Assembly: GCA_002296125.1 (NCBI GenBank)
Contig: DBHI01000120.1
Location: 797 to 31,935, forward strand
Reading direction: 5' to 3'
Length of the DNA stretch: 31,139 bases
Origin: Anaerolineales bacterium UBA832
Lineage (GTDB): Bacteria; Chloroflexota; Anaerolineae; Anaerolineales; UBA11657
Below are positions 8,933 through 17,492 of the stretch, in pieces. The translations under genes were made by a program, and so were the position numbers. The number at the start of each line of letters is the position of its first letter. The stretch's first letter is position 1. A model generated the notes under the pieces. The model was not told where the DNA came from and made no database searches. It saw only the letters and a program-made list of their open reading frames with translations.

Positions 8933-10906
8933 ATGGATAATTTATTATTTGTAGATAGCCGTGAACAGGTAGAATGGATTAGTAGATCTGGCAATTCATT
9001 TGATAGCTATAAAATTGTTGCTATTTCAGCAGGTGCTTTACAGGCTCTAGAAGAATTAGATATATCTCACATATCTGTTTCGCAATATACTGATATGAAG
9101 TTGATTGCCAGATGCAGTAAAGATTTGCAAGTAGAGCTTGTGGATTTGTTGGAAGATTTAGAAGATTATTTTTTTGACAATTACTTGAAATCCAAAGATG
9201 ATTGCAAAGGATTTCTATTAGGCCATATATATTGGTTGTCTCACGCGCTTACAATGCTTGCTGCTCGCACACATTTATTACAGGAATCATTGAAATATTT
9301 TCGTCCTAGTAAGATTACGTTGTTGTCACGCAATAATGATACATCCTATCAATTGTATACATCTCAGCCATGGTATTCAAGCTTGCCTATGGGTAATATT
9401 ACAAATGAACTTAGTAGCAAGTATTGTGTGTATGTAGATTTGAAGTCGGTTGAAGTTAGCTCTCATGTGCAAATAGATGCTTTTCATATTAAGTTAGGTC
9501 AAGCTGTAAAGATGATCAAGGTAATAATTAAAAGTTTAATTAATAGATGGTTACACAAAGATAATGTACAACAAAGATCAGGCAGCATGTCTTCAGCTAA
9601 TTTGTGTTTAGTTGGTGGTGTTAACAAAGAGTGGATGAAGATTCTATGTAGTTTTGATGATGTCAGAGTTAATATTTTTAATTGGAATAACAATATTTCT
9701 TTAGATTACTTTCAGGGGCAAGGGTGGTCTACTGTTTATGATACTAAATTGTCTACAATGAATGGTTGGGTTTCAGCAAATATTGGATTGGATGAATATT
9801 GTCCAGACTATGATGAAATAAAGGAATTATCAGAACTATATGATAAATGGGTTTTGAGATATAAAGATACCAGAGTAATTGACATGAATGGAATTAATTT
9901 GCTAGGTGACATGTTAGAAATTATTCGTCCGCTTGCTACTTATGGCGTTTCTGTATGTAGATATGTAGATAAATCTATAGACCGATTGTTTGAGTCTTAT
10001 GTACCAGATATAGCCTGTTTTCAGGGTGTAATACATATGGCTGATAAACGTATGATACTGGCTTGTAAGGAGCGCGGTATACCTACAATTGGAATCCAGC
10101 ATGGTGGATCTGTTGGTACTCATGTAAATAACAGGATTGAAATGAATGATTGGGGTTTTTGTGATTATTATTTCAGTTATGGTGATGGTATAAGGCTTCA
10201 AGCTAATCCTGTAGTTCCACAAGTATCGAAACTAATATCAATAGGTTCTCCCAGTTTGGAGGAAGATCGAGACAAATTCGTAAGAGAGTTTGAGAGGGAT
10301 AATCTCGATGATGAAATATCGATATTATGGATTTCTGATAAAGCATATAGTAATACCATCGGTCATGAGAGTAGGGGAGAGGACAATAGTAGATACGAGT
10401 TACAGAAGGAATGTTTGACTATTGTTGGGGTAAGTAAAAATGTGAAATTAATATTTAGGCCATTTCGTACTACGGAAGAGGATTTAGGTACAGTGAGATG
10501 GATCACACTTGCAGGCTTTGACAATATACATGTTGATTCAACATCTGTATTAAATAAGTTGTTGGGGGAATGTGATTTGGTTATTACTGATAACACAGCT
10601 TCAACTGTTTGGAATGAAGTGATAGCTTATGATATACCTTTAATATTGTATTGTGATCCAGAACAGACACCTATGATTAAAGAATTTACAAATGTTCTGC
10701 AAATCGCATGTGAATGGTGTAAGAATCAACAGGATTTGATTAATGTTATGGAAACTTTGGTACAAGATCCGTACAGGTATACAAATGAGTTGAAGAAAAA
10801 GAATACTATTACGTATCTTGAGAAATATGTATTACATAATAACTCACAGGATTCAACAGAATTAGCAGTGAATTTTTTAAATGAATTGATCGCGAATAAT
10901 GATTAA
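8933..10906 (+). CDS. Large probable GT-B-fold surface-carbohydrate transferase
   Basis: A 657-residue cytosolic protein without signal peptide or membrane helices. The C-terminal half resembles GT-B enzymes of the surface-carbohydrate or CDP-glycerol-transferase type: MILACKERGIPTIGIQHGG near residue 385 (the His-Gly after a beta strand is typical), a YYFSYGDG segment, ISIGSPSLE, ILWISDKAYS, LIFRPFR and LGECDLVITDNTASTVWNEVIAYDIPLILY near 545-575, which is the usual nucleotide-sugar loop. The first 330 residues are not recognisable, though LFVDSREQVEWIS at the start suggests a Rossmann-like strand. A nonulosonate or other glycosyltransferase is the likeliest role, because the locus makes CMP-ulosonates and has no other clear transferase. 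Donor and acceptor cannot be read from sequence. No good Shine-Dalgarno sequence precedes the ATG. Confidence 0.6.
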   Translation: MDNLLFVDSREQVEWISRSGNSFDSYKIVAISAGALQALEELDISHISVSQYTDMKLIARCSKDLQVELVDLLEDLEDYFFDNYLKSKDDCKGFLLGHIYWLSHALTMLAARTHLLQESLKYFRPSKITLLSRNNDTSYQLYTSQPWYSSLPMGNITNELSSKYCVYVDLKSVEVSSHVQIDAFHIKLGQAVKMIKVIIKSLINRWLHKDNVQQRSGSMSSANLCLVGGVNKEWMKILCSFDDVRVNIFNWNNNISLDYFQGQGWSTVYDTKLSTMNGWVSANIGLDEYCPDYDEIKELSELYDKWVLRYKDTRVIDMNGINLLGDMLEIIRPLATYGVSVCRYVDKSIDRLFESYVPDIACFQGVIHMADKRMILACKERGIPTIGIQHGGSVGTHVNNRIEMNDWGFCDYYFSYGDGIRLQANPVVPQVSKLISIGSPSLEEDRDKFVREFERDNLDDEISILWISDKAYSNTIGHESRGEDNSRYELQKECLTIVGVSKNVKLIFRPFRTTEEDLGTVRWITLAGFDNIHVDSTSVLNKLLGECDLVITDNTASTVWNEVIAYDIPLILYCDPEQTPMIKEFTNVLQIACEWCKNQQDLINVMETLVQDPYRYTNELKKKNTITYLEKYVLHNNSQDSTELAVNFLNELIANND

Positions 10907-10941
10907 AAATTTATTAATGTGTTAGATAGTTAGAGTAGTTA

Positions 10942-11877
10942 ATGTTGTTAACCAAAAAGTTAGGGCATACTAATATTAATGCTTCAGTGTTGTCAATGGG
11001 TACCGTTGCTTTAGGTATGAAATATGGTATTGACAAGAATAATGAACATGATAGCCCGTCCGTGAAGAATTCAATGCAACTATTAGAATACGCTAGAGAT
11101 GTTGGTGTAAATTTTTATGATACGGCACCGAGTTATGGTGATAGTGAAAAGTTGTTAGGAAGAGTTTTTTGTGGTGATACTGATTGTTATATTGCATCAA
11201 AGATATCATCATCGGTTACAAGAACATCTGACAGGTCAGTAAGTGTTAGTCAAGATGCAATTGTTCAATCTATTCGTACGAGTATTACTTTATTGAAACG
11301 AGAATGTTTAGATGTATTACAACTTCACAATGCAACAATTGATAATTTTAGAGATGACGTATTATTGGACACTTTACAAATTTGTAAATCTCAAGGTTTA
11401 GTTAAGTATATTGGTGCAACTATTTATAATAAGGATGAAGCTATTGCAGCTATTGAATCAAAAATAGTTGACATTTTACAAGTGCCATTCAGTATACTCG
11501 ATCAAAGATTATTATCTTATGTTTTACCATTAGCTAAATCTGCAGGTATAGGTATTGTGGCACGTTCAGTACTATTAAAAGGTGTTCTTAGTGCTAAATC
11601 ATGTTATTTGCCTCCTCATTTATATGAATTACGGGAAGCTTCTGCTCGCATTAAAAGACATTATGATGTTTCTTGGGAAGAACTTACTAAACTAGCAATA
11701 AGATTTTGTCTAACTGTTCGTGAGATTGATACTGTTCTATTAGGTGTTACTACTCCTAGTGAATTAAATGTGGCTATTGATGCAGTGAATTTAGGCACAT
11801 TATCTGAAGCAGATATGCGTGATGCATCTGATTTTCAAATAGTAGATAATGAATTGCTGAATCCTTCTTGTTGGTAA
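10942..11877 (+). CDS. Aldo/keto reductase
   Basis: A 311-residue NADPH-dependent oxidoreductase of the aldo/keto reductase superfamily, a TIM barrel. The catalytic tetrad is complete: Asp60 and Tyr65 in FYDTAPSYG, Lys87 in IASKIS, and His129 in LQLHNA. LGHTNINASVLSMGTVALG at the start and VDILQVPFSILDQRL are family hallmarks. Members in glycan clusters reduce keto-sugars or aldehydes. Here the enzyme sits between a large transferase and a methyltransferase, in the run leading to the NeuB-type synthase, so a sugar-nucleotide or ulosonate intermediate is a plausible substrate; nothing in the sequence fixes which. Confidence 0.88.
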   Translation: MLLTKKLGHTNINASVLSMGTVALGMKYGIDKNNEHDSPSVKNSMQLLEYARDVGVNFYDTAPSYGDSEKLLGRVFCGDTDCYIASKISSSVTRTSDRSVSVSQDAIVQSIRTSITLLKRECLDVLQLHNATIDNFRDDVLLDTLQICKSQGLVKYIGATIYNKDEAIAAIESKIVDILQVPFSILDQRLLSYVLPLAKSAGIGIVARSVLLKGVLSAKSCYLPPHLYELREASARIKRHYDVSWEELTKLAIRFCLTVREIDTVLLGVTTPSELNVAIDAVNLGTLSEADMRDASDFQIVDNELLNPSCW

Positions 11878-11931
11878 CAAATTAAAGTGAATATATATAA
11901 GATTATAATTTAATATACAAATAGGATATTT

Positions 11932-12711
11932 ATGCTTACAACTATAAAGATTAATATTTTGAATTTGCTCAAGAGTGTATTTTTCAGGAATAGGTTGGAT
12001 TCACATGGAAAAGCCTATATTCCTAAAGGAGTAGACAAAATAATTTGTAATGTTAATCAGTATATTATTGAATCATCTTTAACACCACCATGGGTCTGGG
12101 ATGCTAAAGCATGCCATAGGTTTTGGGGATTAGATGTGAATAACAAGTCTGATCCTAATGCACCAACAGGTTATTATAATAAACCTAAAGCACTGATAAA
12201 GTTTTTGGAACAATTTTGGTCTCCTTATATAAAGAAAGATTTTAGCATTTTGGAATTAGGTTGTAATTGTGGGACAAATTTAAATTTATTACATACAGAA
12301 GGATATATAGATCTTTCGGGCATAGATATCAATGCAGATGCTGTAAATTTGATGAATAGTGTCTATCCAGAATTATATGAAAATGCAACAATTTGTGTTG
12401 GAAAATTTGAGGATTTGTTGTCTGAAATTGAGTCAAAAAGTTTTGATGTCATTTTTACAATGGCTGTTCTAATGCACATACATCCGACCAGTACACAAGT
12501 GTTTTCTAACATGGCACGTATTGCACGCAAATATATTGTCGTGGTAGAACAGGAATATGGAAATTGTGAGTATGTGTTTTCCCGTAATTACAAAAGAGTT
12601 TTTTCTAGAGTTGGATGTAAGCAAGTAAAAAAGATTATGCTAGGAGTAGATGATACTCCAGATTATGCATATGAATATCATGGTATGAAAGCTAGGATCT
12701 TCGAGTTGTAA
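11932..12711 (+). CDS. Class I SAM-dependent methyltransferase
   Basis: A 259-residue protein with SAM-binding motif I ILELGCNCGTN at about residues 106-116, the acidic end of strand 2 in LSGIDINADAV, and a motif IV/post-IV segment FDVIFTMAVLMHIHP. The N-terminal 90 residues, containing SSLTPPWVWDAKACHRFWG, are an extra region that may recognise the acceptor. A C-terminal YAYEYHGMKARIFEL tail is seen in sugar-acting members. The gap to the synthase gene downstream is 73 bases. An O- or N-methyl group on a sugar of this glycan is likely. The acceptor is unknown. Confidence 0.8.
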   Translation: MLTTIKINILNLLKSVFFRNRLDSHGKAYIPKGVDKIICNVNQYIIESSLTPPWVWDAKACHRFWGLDVNNKSDPNAPTGYYNKPKALIKFLEQFWSPYIKKDFSILELGCNCGTNLNLLHTEGYIDLSGIDINADAVNLMNSVYPELYENATICVGKFEDLLSEIESKSFDVIFTMAVLMHIHPTSTQVFSNMARIARKYIVVVEQEYGNCEYVFSRNYKRVFSRVGCKQVKKIMLGVDDTPDYAYEYHGMKARIFEL

Positions 12712-12784
12712 TTATTGTTTTTGATTAATCATCTACTATTTACGTTTTAGTAATAGAATATTTTATTCTGAAGGATGGAATGTA

Positions 12785-13885
12785 ATGAAGCAAAAAGTAA
12801 TAAATATTGGCGCAAGACAAATAGGTGGAGACAATAAGTGTTTTATTATTGCTGAGATGGGTTCCAATCATGATGGTGATTTTGCTAGAGCAAAAGATTT
12901 GATAGATATTGCTTGTGAAGCTGGTTGCGATGCTGTCAAGATACAGGTTGTATATGCAGAGGAATGTTACCCGCCAGGCACTAGATACCCGGCTCATTAT
13001 GGAGATGAAGATTTGGCAGATATAATTAAGCGTAAGGAGATTCCAAAACAATGGGTCAGTGATTTAAGAAGATATGCTCATAATTGTGGCATTTTGTTTG
13101 GTGCATCTACGGATGGTTTTATTGGTTTAGATACTATGATTAATAATGGTGTTGATTTTGTTAAAATACCATCATTTGCTTTGTCCAATATACCATTGTT
13201 GATTCGAGCTTCTAAATCAAAATTACCAATAATTTTAGGTACAGGAGTACATAGTTTAGGTCAGGTAGAAGAAGCGCTAATGGTAATTGATACTGTTGAT
13301 TTAGCGATGTTACATTGTGTGTCAGCTTATCCTGCATCTCTAGATGGTCTTAACTTAGCAAATATGAAATTCTATGATGAAGCTTTTCCAGTTCCCATAG
13401 GCTTTTCTGATCATTCTGTTGATCCAAAAATTGCTCCTGGGTTTGCAGTTGCTTTGGGAGCTAAACTTTTGGAAAAACATTATACATATGACAAGAAAAT
13501 GCCGGGACCTGATCATTATTTTGCGATAGAGCCGCAAGAGTTGCGTGTGATGGTAGAGGAGGTTAGGAAAGTAGAGGGTGATTCTGAATACAGAGATAGT
13601 TTGATTCAGAATCAGGATAATTTTCAGATATATGGCGAGATTCGTACTGGTATATATGATCAAGAGAATGATATCCAAAAACGTACTAGACTAGGTATAT
13701 ATTTTTTAAATGATCTGGATATGGGATCTATTTTGAAACCATCAGATGTAAGAGTGTTTCGTTGCGGAAATACAGAACCTAAATTGCATCCTAGATATTT
13801 AGATGTAGTTGTAGGAGCAACATTAGTAACTGATGCATCAAAATATGAATCAGTTTCTTGGGAGCATATCATTGAAAAAAGATAG
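12785..13885 (+). CDS. Nonulosonic acid synthase (NeuB/PseI/SpsE family)
   Basis: Condenses phosphoenolpyruvate with a six-carbon amino sugar to form a nine-carbon 2-keto-3-deoxy acid. The TIM-barrel part carries CFIIAEMGSNHDGDFARAK, AVKIQVV, VKIPSFALSNIPLL, ILGTGVHSLGQVEEAL, MLHCVSAYPA, GFSDHSVDP and LEKHYTYDKKMPGPDH, all family signatures. Residues 300-360 form the antifreeze-like SAF domain (LKPSDVRVFRCG...VVVGATL). The AEMGSNH form is closer to SpsE-type synthases than to classical PseI or NeuB, so substrate cannot be read safely. PseB, PseC and PseG in the window make the pseudaminic precursor the best guess. AAGGA lies 9 bases ahead of the ATG. The stop overlaps the TTG start of the formyltransferase by 14 bases. 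Confidence 0.9.
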   Translation: MKQKVINIGARQIGGDNKCFIIAEMGSNHDGDFARAKDLIDIACEAGCDAVKIQVVYAEECYPPGTRYPAHYGDEDLADIIKRKEIPKQWVSDLRRYAHNCGILFGASTDGFIGLDTMINNGVDFVKIPSFALSNIPLLIRASKSKLPIILGTGVHSLGQVEEALMVIDTVDLAMLHCVSAYPASLDGLNLANMKFYDEAFPVPIGFSDHSVDPKIAPGFAVALGAKLLEKHYTYDKKMPGPDHYFAIEPQELRVMVEEVRKVEGDSEYRDSLIQNQDNFQIYGEIRTGIYDQENDIQKRTRLGIYFLNDLDMGSILKPSDVRVFRCGNTEPKLHPRYLDVVVGATLVTDASKYESVSWEHIIEKR

Positions 13886-14792
13886 TAATCTTCGAATAGC
13901 TTTCTTTGGCAATCATATATATGGTTATTGTTCTTTATATGCTTTGTTGGAAGCAGGTTTAAAGCCGGAGATAGTAATTAGCAATGTTCCACGTGCTGAT
14001 GAACAGGTATGGTATCCATCTGTGTCTGAACTTGCTGAGCAGAATAACATTGAGAAATATTGTTCTAACAAGATAAGTGCTGATAGTAGTGTGTTTGCTA
14101 GGATTAATGATTTAAATCCAGATATATTGGTAGTGTCTTCCTATCGTAATATTTTGGGTAGCTATATATTAGATATTGCTGAATTAGGTGCTATAAACTT
14201 ACATATGGCTCCATTACCTAGATATCGTGGTGCTCATCCGGAGAATTGGGCCATTATCAATGGTGAAGATCAAATGGGTTACAGCGTACATTATCTTGAT
14301 GAAGGTATTGATACAGGTGATATTATTGCCCAAGATAGTGTGTCTATTTTGCCTGAAGATGATATTCTTTCACTTACATATAAACTTGCTGCTGATGCTC
14401 CCAAGTTGCTTATAAAGGTTTTGAGTGATGTTCAGTCAGGTCATATTATACGTATTCCTCAAGATGAGAGTGATGCTAGTTATTATCCTCCAAGAAAGCC
14501 AGAAGATGGGATCATTGATTGGTCTAGAGATGAAATTGTGATTCATAATTTAGTGAGAAGCTTAACAAGACCATATCCTGGTGCATTTACATTTTTGAGA
14601 GGTGATGAGTTAAGGATTTGGCGAACAAGAATTGATGGTGATCAAATATCAGAAGTATCTCCAGGAACATTGATTTCAGTTGAAAATAGGAATCTTAAGA
14701 TATCTACTGGAACTAGACCTATAGTAGTAGTGGATTTTGACTGGTTTGGAGATGTAAATATAAAACAATTTGTTGGTGAATCTTTTGAGTAA
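13872..14792 (+). CDS. Sugar N-formyltransferase (formyltransferase family)
   Basis: Transfers a formyl group from N10-formyltetrahydrofolate to an amino group, as in sugar N-formyltransferases. The catalytic triad is visible: Asn109 and His111 in AINLHMAPLPRYRGAHPENW, and Asp147 in LDEGIDTGD. The C-terminal part (DGIIDWSRDEIVIHNLVRSLTRPYPGAF) is the second domain shared with methionyl-tRNA formyltransferase. I start it at TTG 13872, because GGGAG (13860-13864) lies 7 bases upstream. A longer reading from ATG 13833 would add 13 residues that merely read through the neuB-type gene in another frame. The gene overlaps its upstream neighbour by 14 nt and its downstream neighbour by 8 nt, so the three are tightly coupled. 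Housekeeping fmt is unlikely in this context. The target amino sugar may be the PseC product. Confidence 0.86.
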   Translation: MKKDSNLRIAFFGNHIYGYCSLYALLEAGLKPEIVISNVPRADEQVWYPSVSELAEQNNIEKYCSNKISADSSVFARINDLNPDILVVSSYRNILGSYILDIAELGAINLHMAPLPRYRGAHPENWAIINGEDQMGYSVHYLDEGIDTGDIIAQDSVSILPEDDILSLTYKLAADAPKLLIKVLSDVQSGHIIRIPQDESDASYYPPRKPEDGIIDWSRDEIVIHNLVRSLTRPYPGAFTFLRGDELRIWRTRIDGDQISEVSPGTLISVENRNLKISTGTRPIVVVDFDWFGDVNIKQFVGESFE

Positions 14793-15882
14793 TTATTATC
14801 ATAATGAAATTATTCCCCATAATAGTCCTCATGTATCATCTGATGATATCAAGGTAGTATCTGAATCTTTGAGGACATCTTGGTTGTCACAGGGATCTGC
14901 AGTTTTACAGTTTGAAGAACAGATATGTAAGTATTTATCTGACGGTAAGTCTGAGAATCAATTATCAGGAGTAGCAGTTTCAAGTGGTACTGCAGCATTA
15001 TTCTTAGCATTGAAAGTACTTGAGATTGACGAAGGTTCGGAGATTTTAGTCCCCACATATGCTTGTTCTGCACTATTAAATGCAGTTTATATGGCAGGTG
15101 GAATACCAGTTCCTGTTGATGTTGATCTACTTAGTTTCAATCCAACAGTAGAAACGTGTGCAAATGCACTAACCGCTAAGTCTGCAGCATTAATTTTAAC
15201 TCATACTTTTGGGGTTCCAGTTGATACGAGGAAATATAAAGAATTGGGCATTTACATTATTGAAGATTGTTGTCAATCTATTGGTTCTAGATACATGGAT
15301 AAGAATGTGGGTTTAGAGGGGGATTTATCCGTCTTTTCTTTTTATGCGACTAAGATGATCACTACTGGTCAGGGTGGAATGGTAGTTTCAAATGATAGCA
15401 TTTTAATGGATAAAGTGCGTGATCTTCGTGATTTTGATGGTCGTGATATATATAATCCTAGCTTCAATTTTCAGATTACAGATTTTCAAGCATCTCTTGG
15501 TATTTCCCAATTGCAAAGGTTGCCATTGTTCATATCTAAAAGGCAGAACAATACTCAAAAATATATTGATGCAATTGGTGACAACGCTAATGATATTTTG
15601 CAGTTAGGATTGGATGATGTGAACACCAATTGTTTTAGATTTGTTCTAAAATTGGGATCTAAAATGGAAGCTTGTAAAGCAATATTTACCAATAATGGTA
15701 TTACATGTGTTTCACCTATCGCTAATCATGAGCTTCTGCATAGGTATCTGAAATTAAACATTGATAAGTTTCCAAATGCAGAGGCAATATCTAAATCAGT
15801 ATTGTCAATACCAGTTTTTCCAGCATTAACAGATCATCAGGTTACTAGAATCACTAAAGTTTTGTCAAATTTGCAAATATAA
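14785..15882 (+). CDS. DegT-family PLP-dependent sugar aminotransferase
   Basis: A complete DegT/DnrJ/EryC1/StrS aminotransferase. Motifs are IPHNSPHVSSDDIKVV, SSGTAALFLAL, ILVPTYACSALLNAVYMAGGIPVPVDV, IIEDCCQSIGS, and FSFYATKMITTGQGGM with Schiff-base Lys190. FQITDFQASLGISQLQRL is the family's active-site loop from the partner subunit. I choose TTG at 14785, an 8-nt overlap with the formyltransferase stop, because GGTGA lies 6 bases upstream; TTG at 14770 and GTG at 14776 are in-frame alternatives. Coupling with a formyltransferase suggests a pair that makes an amino group and then formylates it, on a sugar distinct from the PseC product. Exact substrate is unknown. Confidence 0.87.
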   Translation: MSNYYHNEIIPHNSPHVSSDDIKVVSESLRTSWLSQGSAVLQFEEQICKYLSDGKSENQLSGVAVSSGTAALFLALKVLEIDEGSEILVPTYACSALLNAVYMAGGIPVPVDVDLLSFNPTVETCANALTAKSAALILTHTFGVPVDTRKYKELGIYIIEDCCQSIGSRYMDKNVGLEGDLSVFSFYATKMITTGQGGMVVSNDSILMDKVRDLRDFDGRDIYNPSFNFQITDFQASLGISQLQRLPLFISKRQNNTQKYIDAIGDNANDILQLGLDDVNTNCFRFVLKLGSKMEACKAIFTNNGITCVSPIANHELLHRYLKLNIDKFPNAEAISKSVLSIPVFPALTDHQVTRITKVLSNLQI

Positions 15883-15909
15883 GTTACTTATGCTAAGTTA
15901 TCTTAATTT

Positions 15910-16638
15910 ATGATATTAACTGGTCATCAATCATCATATTTGCCTTGGATTGGCTTGTTTCATAAAATTGCCATTTCAGATACATTTTGTTATATGGACA
16001 ATGTACAGTATCAAGTCAATGACTATAATAATAGAAATAAGATTAAGGGACCTAATGGTGGTTTTTGGTTAACAGTACCTGTTTATAGAAAGGATCATTT
16101 TGATACCAAGCTTAAAGATGCTCTAATTGTTAATAATTCATCATGGGCAAAAAAACACTGGAAATCACTTGTCTCTTGTTATAGTAATGCTCCATATTTT
16201 GGTAAATATTCTGAGTTTTTTGAACATGTGTACATGCAGGAATGGAAATATTTGAGTGAACTGAATGAGCATATTCTTGTATTTCTGATGAGATCATTAG
16301 GTTTAGATGTTGAATATTTTCGGATGTCAGAATTAGAGTTAGAAGGAGAAAAATCCGATCTTATATTAGATATGTGTATAAAGACAAATGCTAGAATGTT
16401 TGTGTTTGGTGCTATGGGATCCAATTATGTAAATGTTGATGAATTTGACAGACAAGGTATCAAAGTATATTTTCAGGATTACACTCATCCTGAGTATTCA
16501 CAGTTGTTTGATGGTTTTGAGTCTCATTTGTCAGTATTAGACCTATTGTTTAATAGTGGTCCTAGCAGTTTAGATATTCTTATGACTGCCAATGTAAATT
16601 ATGAGCAAGTAGAATTGATGATAAAAGATGCAAATTAG
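15910..16638 (+). CDS. WbqC-family protein
   Basis: A 242-residue WbqC-like protein, recognised by the start MILTGHQSSYLPWIGLFHKI, by CYMDNVQYQVNDYNNRNKIKG, by PYFGKYSEFFEHVY, and by the end LSVLDLLFNSGPSSLDIL. The family is common in O-antigen and flagellin-glycosylation loci, often next to DegT aminotransferases and formyltransferases, exactly as here. Its biochemical role is not firmly established to my knowledge, and acyl or aminoacyl transfer has been suggested from context. It has no membrane segment. Conserved His and Gln in GHQ and the Asn/Asp-rich loop are candidates for an active site, but this is speculative. Confidence 0.88.
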   Translation: MILTGHQSSYLPWIGLFHKIAISDTFCYMDNVQYQVNDYNNRNKIKGPNGGFWLTVPVYRKDHFDTKLKDALIVNNSSWAKKHWKSLVSCYSNAPYFGKYSEFFEHVYMQEWKYLSELNEHILVFLMRSLGLDVEYFRMSELELEGEKSDLILDMCIKTNARMFVFGAMGSNYVNVDEFDRQGIKVYFQDYTHPEYSQLFDGFESHLSVLDLLFNSGPSSLDILMTANVNYEQVELMIKDAN

Positions 16639-16674
16639 TATAAGCAACATATAAAGTAATCGTAAAACATTAAA

Positions 16675-17436
16675 GTGCATATTAATACATCAGCAATAAT
16701 ACAATGTAGAATGGGTTCTTCTAGGTTGCCCGGTAAAGTCATGGAAGATATTATGGGATACCCATTATTATGGCATGTGATTAGTCGTGTAAAACGTGCT
16801 CGAAGTCTTGATAATGTGATTGTAGCTACAACACAGAATTCGATAGATAATGTTATTGCAGATTATTGTATAGATAACTCAGTAACTTGCTTTCGTGGTG
16901 ATGAAGACGATGTATTGGATAGATTTTATAAAGCTTCATTGGATTATAATGTTGAGACAATTGTAAGAGTTACAGGTGATTGTCCACTTATAGATTCTGA
17001 TGTTATTGATCATATGGTTGATTTCTATAACAAAGGTAAATTTGATTATGTGACTAATACTTTGCCTTGCACTTATCCTGATGGTTTGGATATTTCTGTT
17101 TTTTCATTTTCTTCTTTAGAACAATCATGGAGACATGCTCGATTACAATCAGAACGAGAACATGTGATTCCATATATACGTAATCATCCCGAATTGTTTA
17201 AAATAGGTTCTGTAACTAATACAGAAGATTTGTCTCACTTACGTTGGACAGTGGATGAGCAAACTGATTTGGAGTTCGTAAGGCGTATTTGTCAAAACTT
17301 TAATGATATCTATTTTGGTATGCAAGAAATTATTGATTTGTTGAAGATAAAACCTGAACTTATAGAAATAAATAAGGGTATTAGTAGAAATGAAGGTTAT
17401 GCTAAATCATTAAAAAATGATCGATTAATTAAATAG
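16675..17436 (+). CDS. CMP-nonulosonate synthetase, SpsF/PseF type
   Basis: A 253-residue cytidylyltransferase of the SpsF branch of the GT-A-like NTP-transferase fold. The nucleotide loop is IIQCRMGSSRLPGKVM with Lys21, followed by IVATTQNSIDN, DDVLDRFYKA, and the metal-binding VRVTGDCPLIDSDVID. Such enzymes activate ulosonic acids as CMP conjugates. PseF is the CMP-pseudaminic acid synthetase; SpsF of spore-coat loci is close and accompanies NeuB- and PseG-like proteins, as in this window. Start codon is GTG. The acid it activates cannot be decided from sequence, since a second, KdsB-type synthetase lies at 30153-30914. Confidence 0.85.
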   Translation: MHINTSAIIQCRMGSSRLPGKVMEDIMGYPLLWHVISRVKRARSLDNVIVATTQNSIDNVIADYCIDNSVTCFRGDEDDVLDRFYKASLDYNVETIVRVTGDCPLIDSDVIDHMVDFYNKGKFDYVTNTLPCTYPDGLDISVFSFSSLEQSWRHARLQSEREHVIPYIRNHPELFKIGSVTNTEDLSHLRWTVDEQTDLEFVRRICQNFNDIYFGMQEIIDLLKIKPELIEINKGISRNEGYAKSLKNDRLIK

Positions 17437-17492
17437 TTTTTTGTTTATTGTTAATTGAGTTTATATAAATTTAAAAAGGATTTGAAATTCAA

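Noticed and set aside
8908..8936. TTGACA hexamer before the large transferase gene
   Set aside because: No -10-like sequence at 16-19 bases; the position 17 bases on falls on the start codon.
9914..10222. Open frame of 102 codons on the minus strand
   Set aside because: It is antisense to the large transferase gene, with low-complexity Ile/Thr/Tyr content and no recognised motif.
12755..12769. Inverted repeat AGAATA/TATTCT ahead of the synthase gene
   Set aside because: A 6-bp AT-rich stem with a three-base loop; too weak to call a regulatory element without conservation.
13355..13678. Open frame of 107 codons on the minus strand
   Set aside because: It is fully antisense to the NeuB-type synthase, whose conserved motifs show which strand codes.
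13833..13871. Longer N-terminus for the formyltransferase from ATG 13833
   Set aside because: The extra 13 residues do not resemble the family, overlap the synthase by 53 nt, and TTG 13872 has a better placed GGGAG.
14227..14415. Open frame of 62 codons on the plus strand
   Set aside because: It lies in another frame inside the formyltransferase, across the catalytic aspartate region.
13872..14792. Housekeeping methionyl-tRNA formyltransferase (fmt)
   Set aside because: There is no def gene nearby, and it is embedded by overlaps between a nonulosonate synthase and a sugar aminotransferase.
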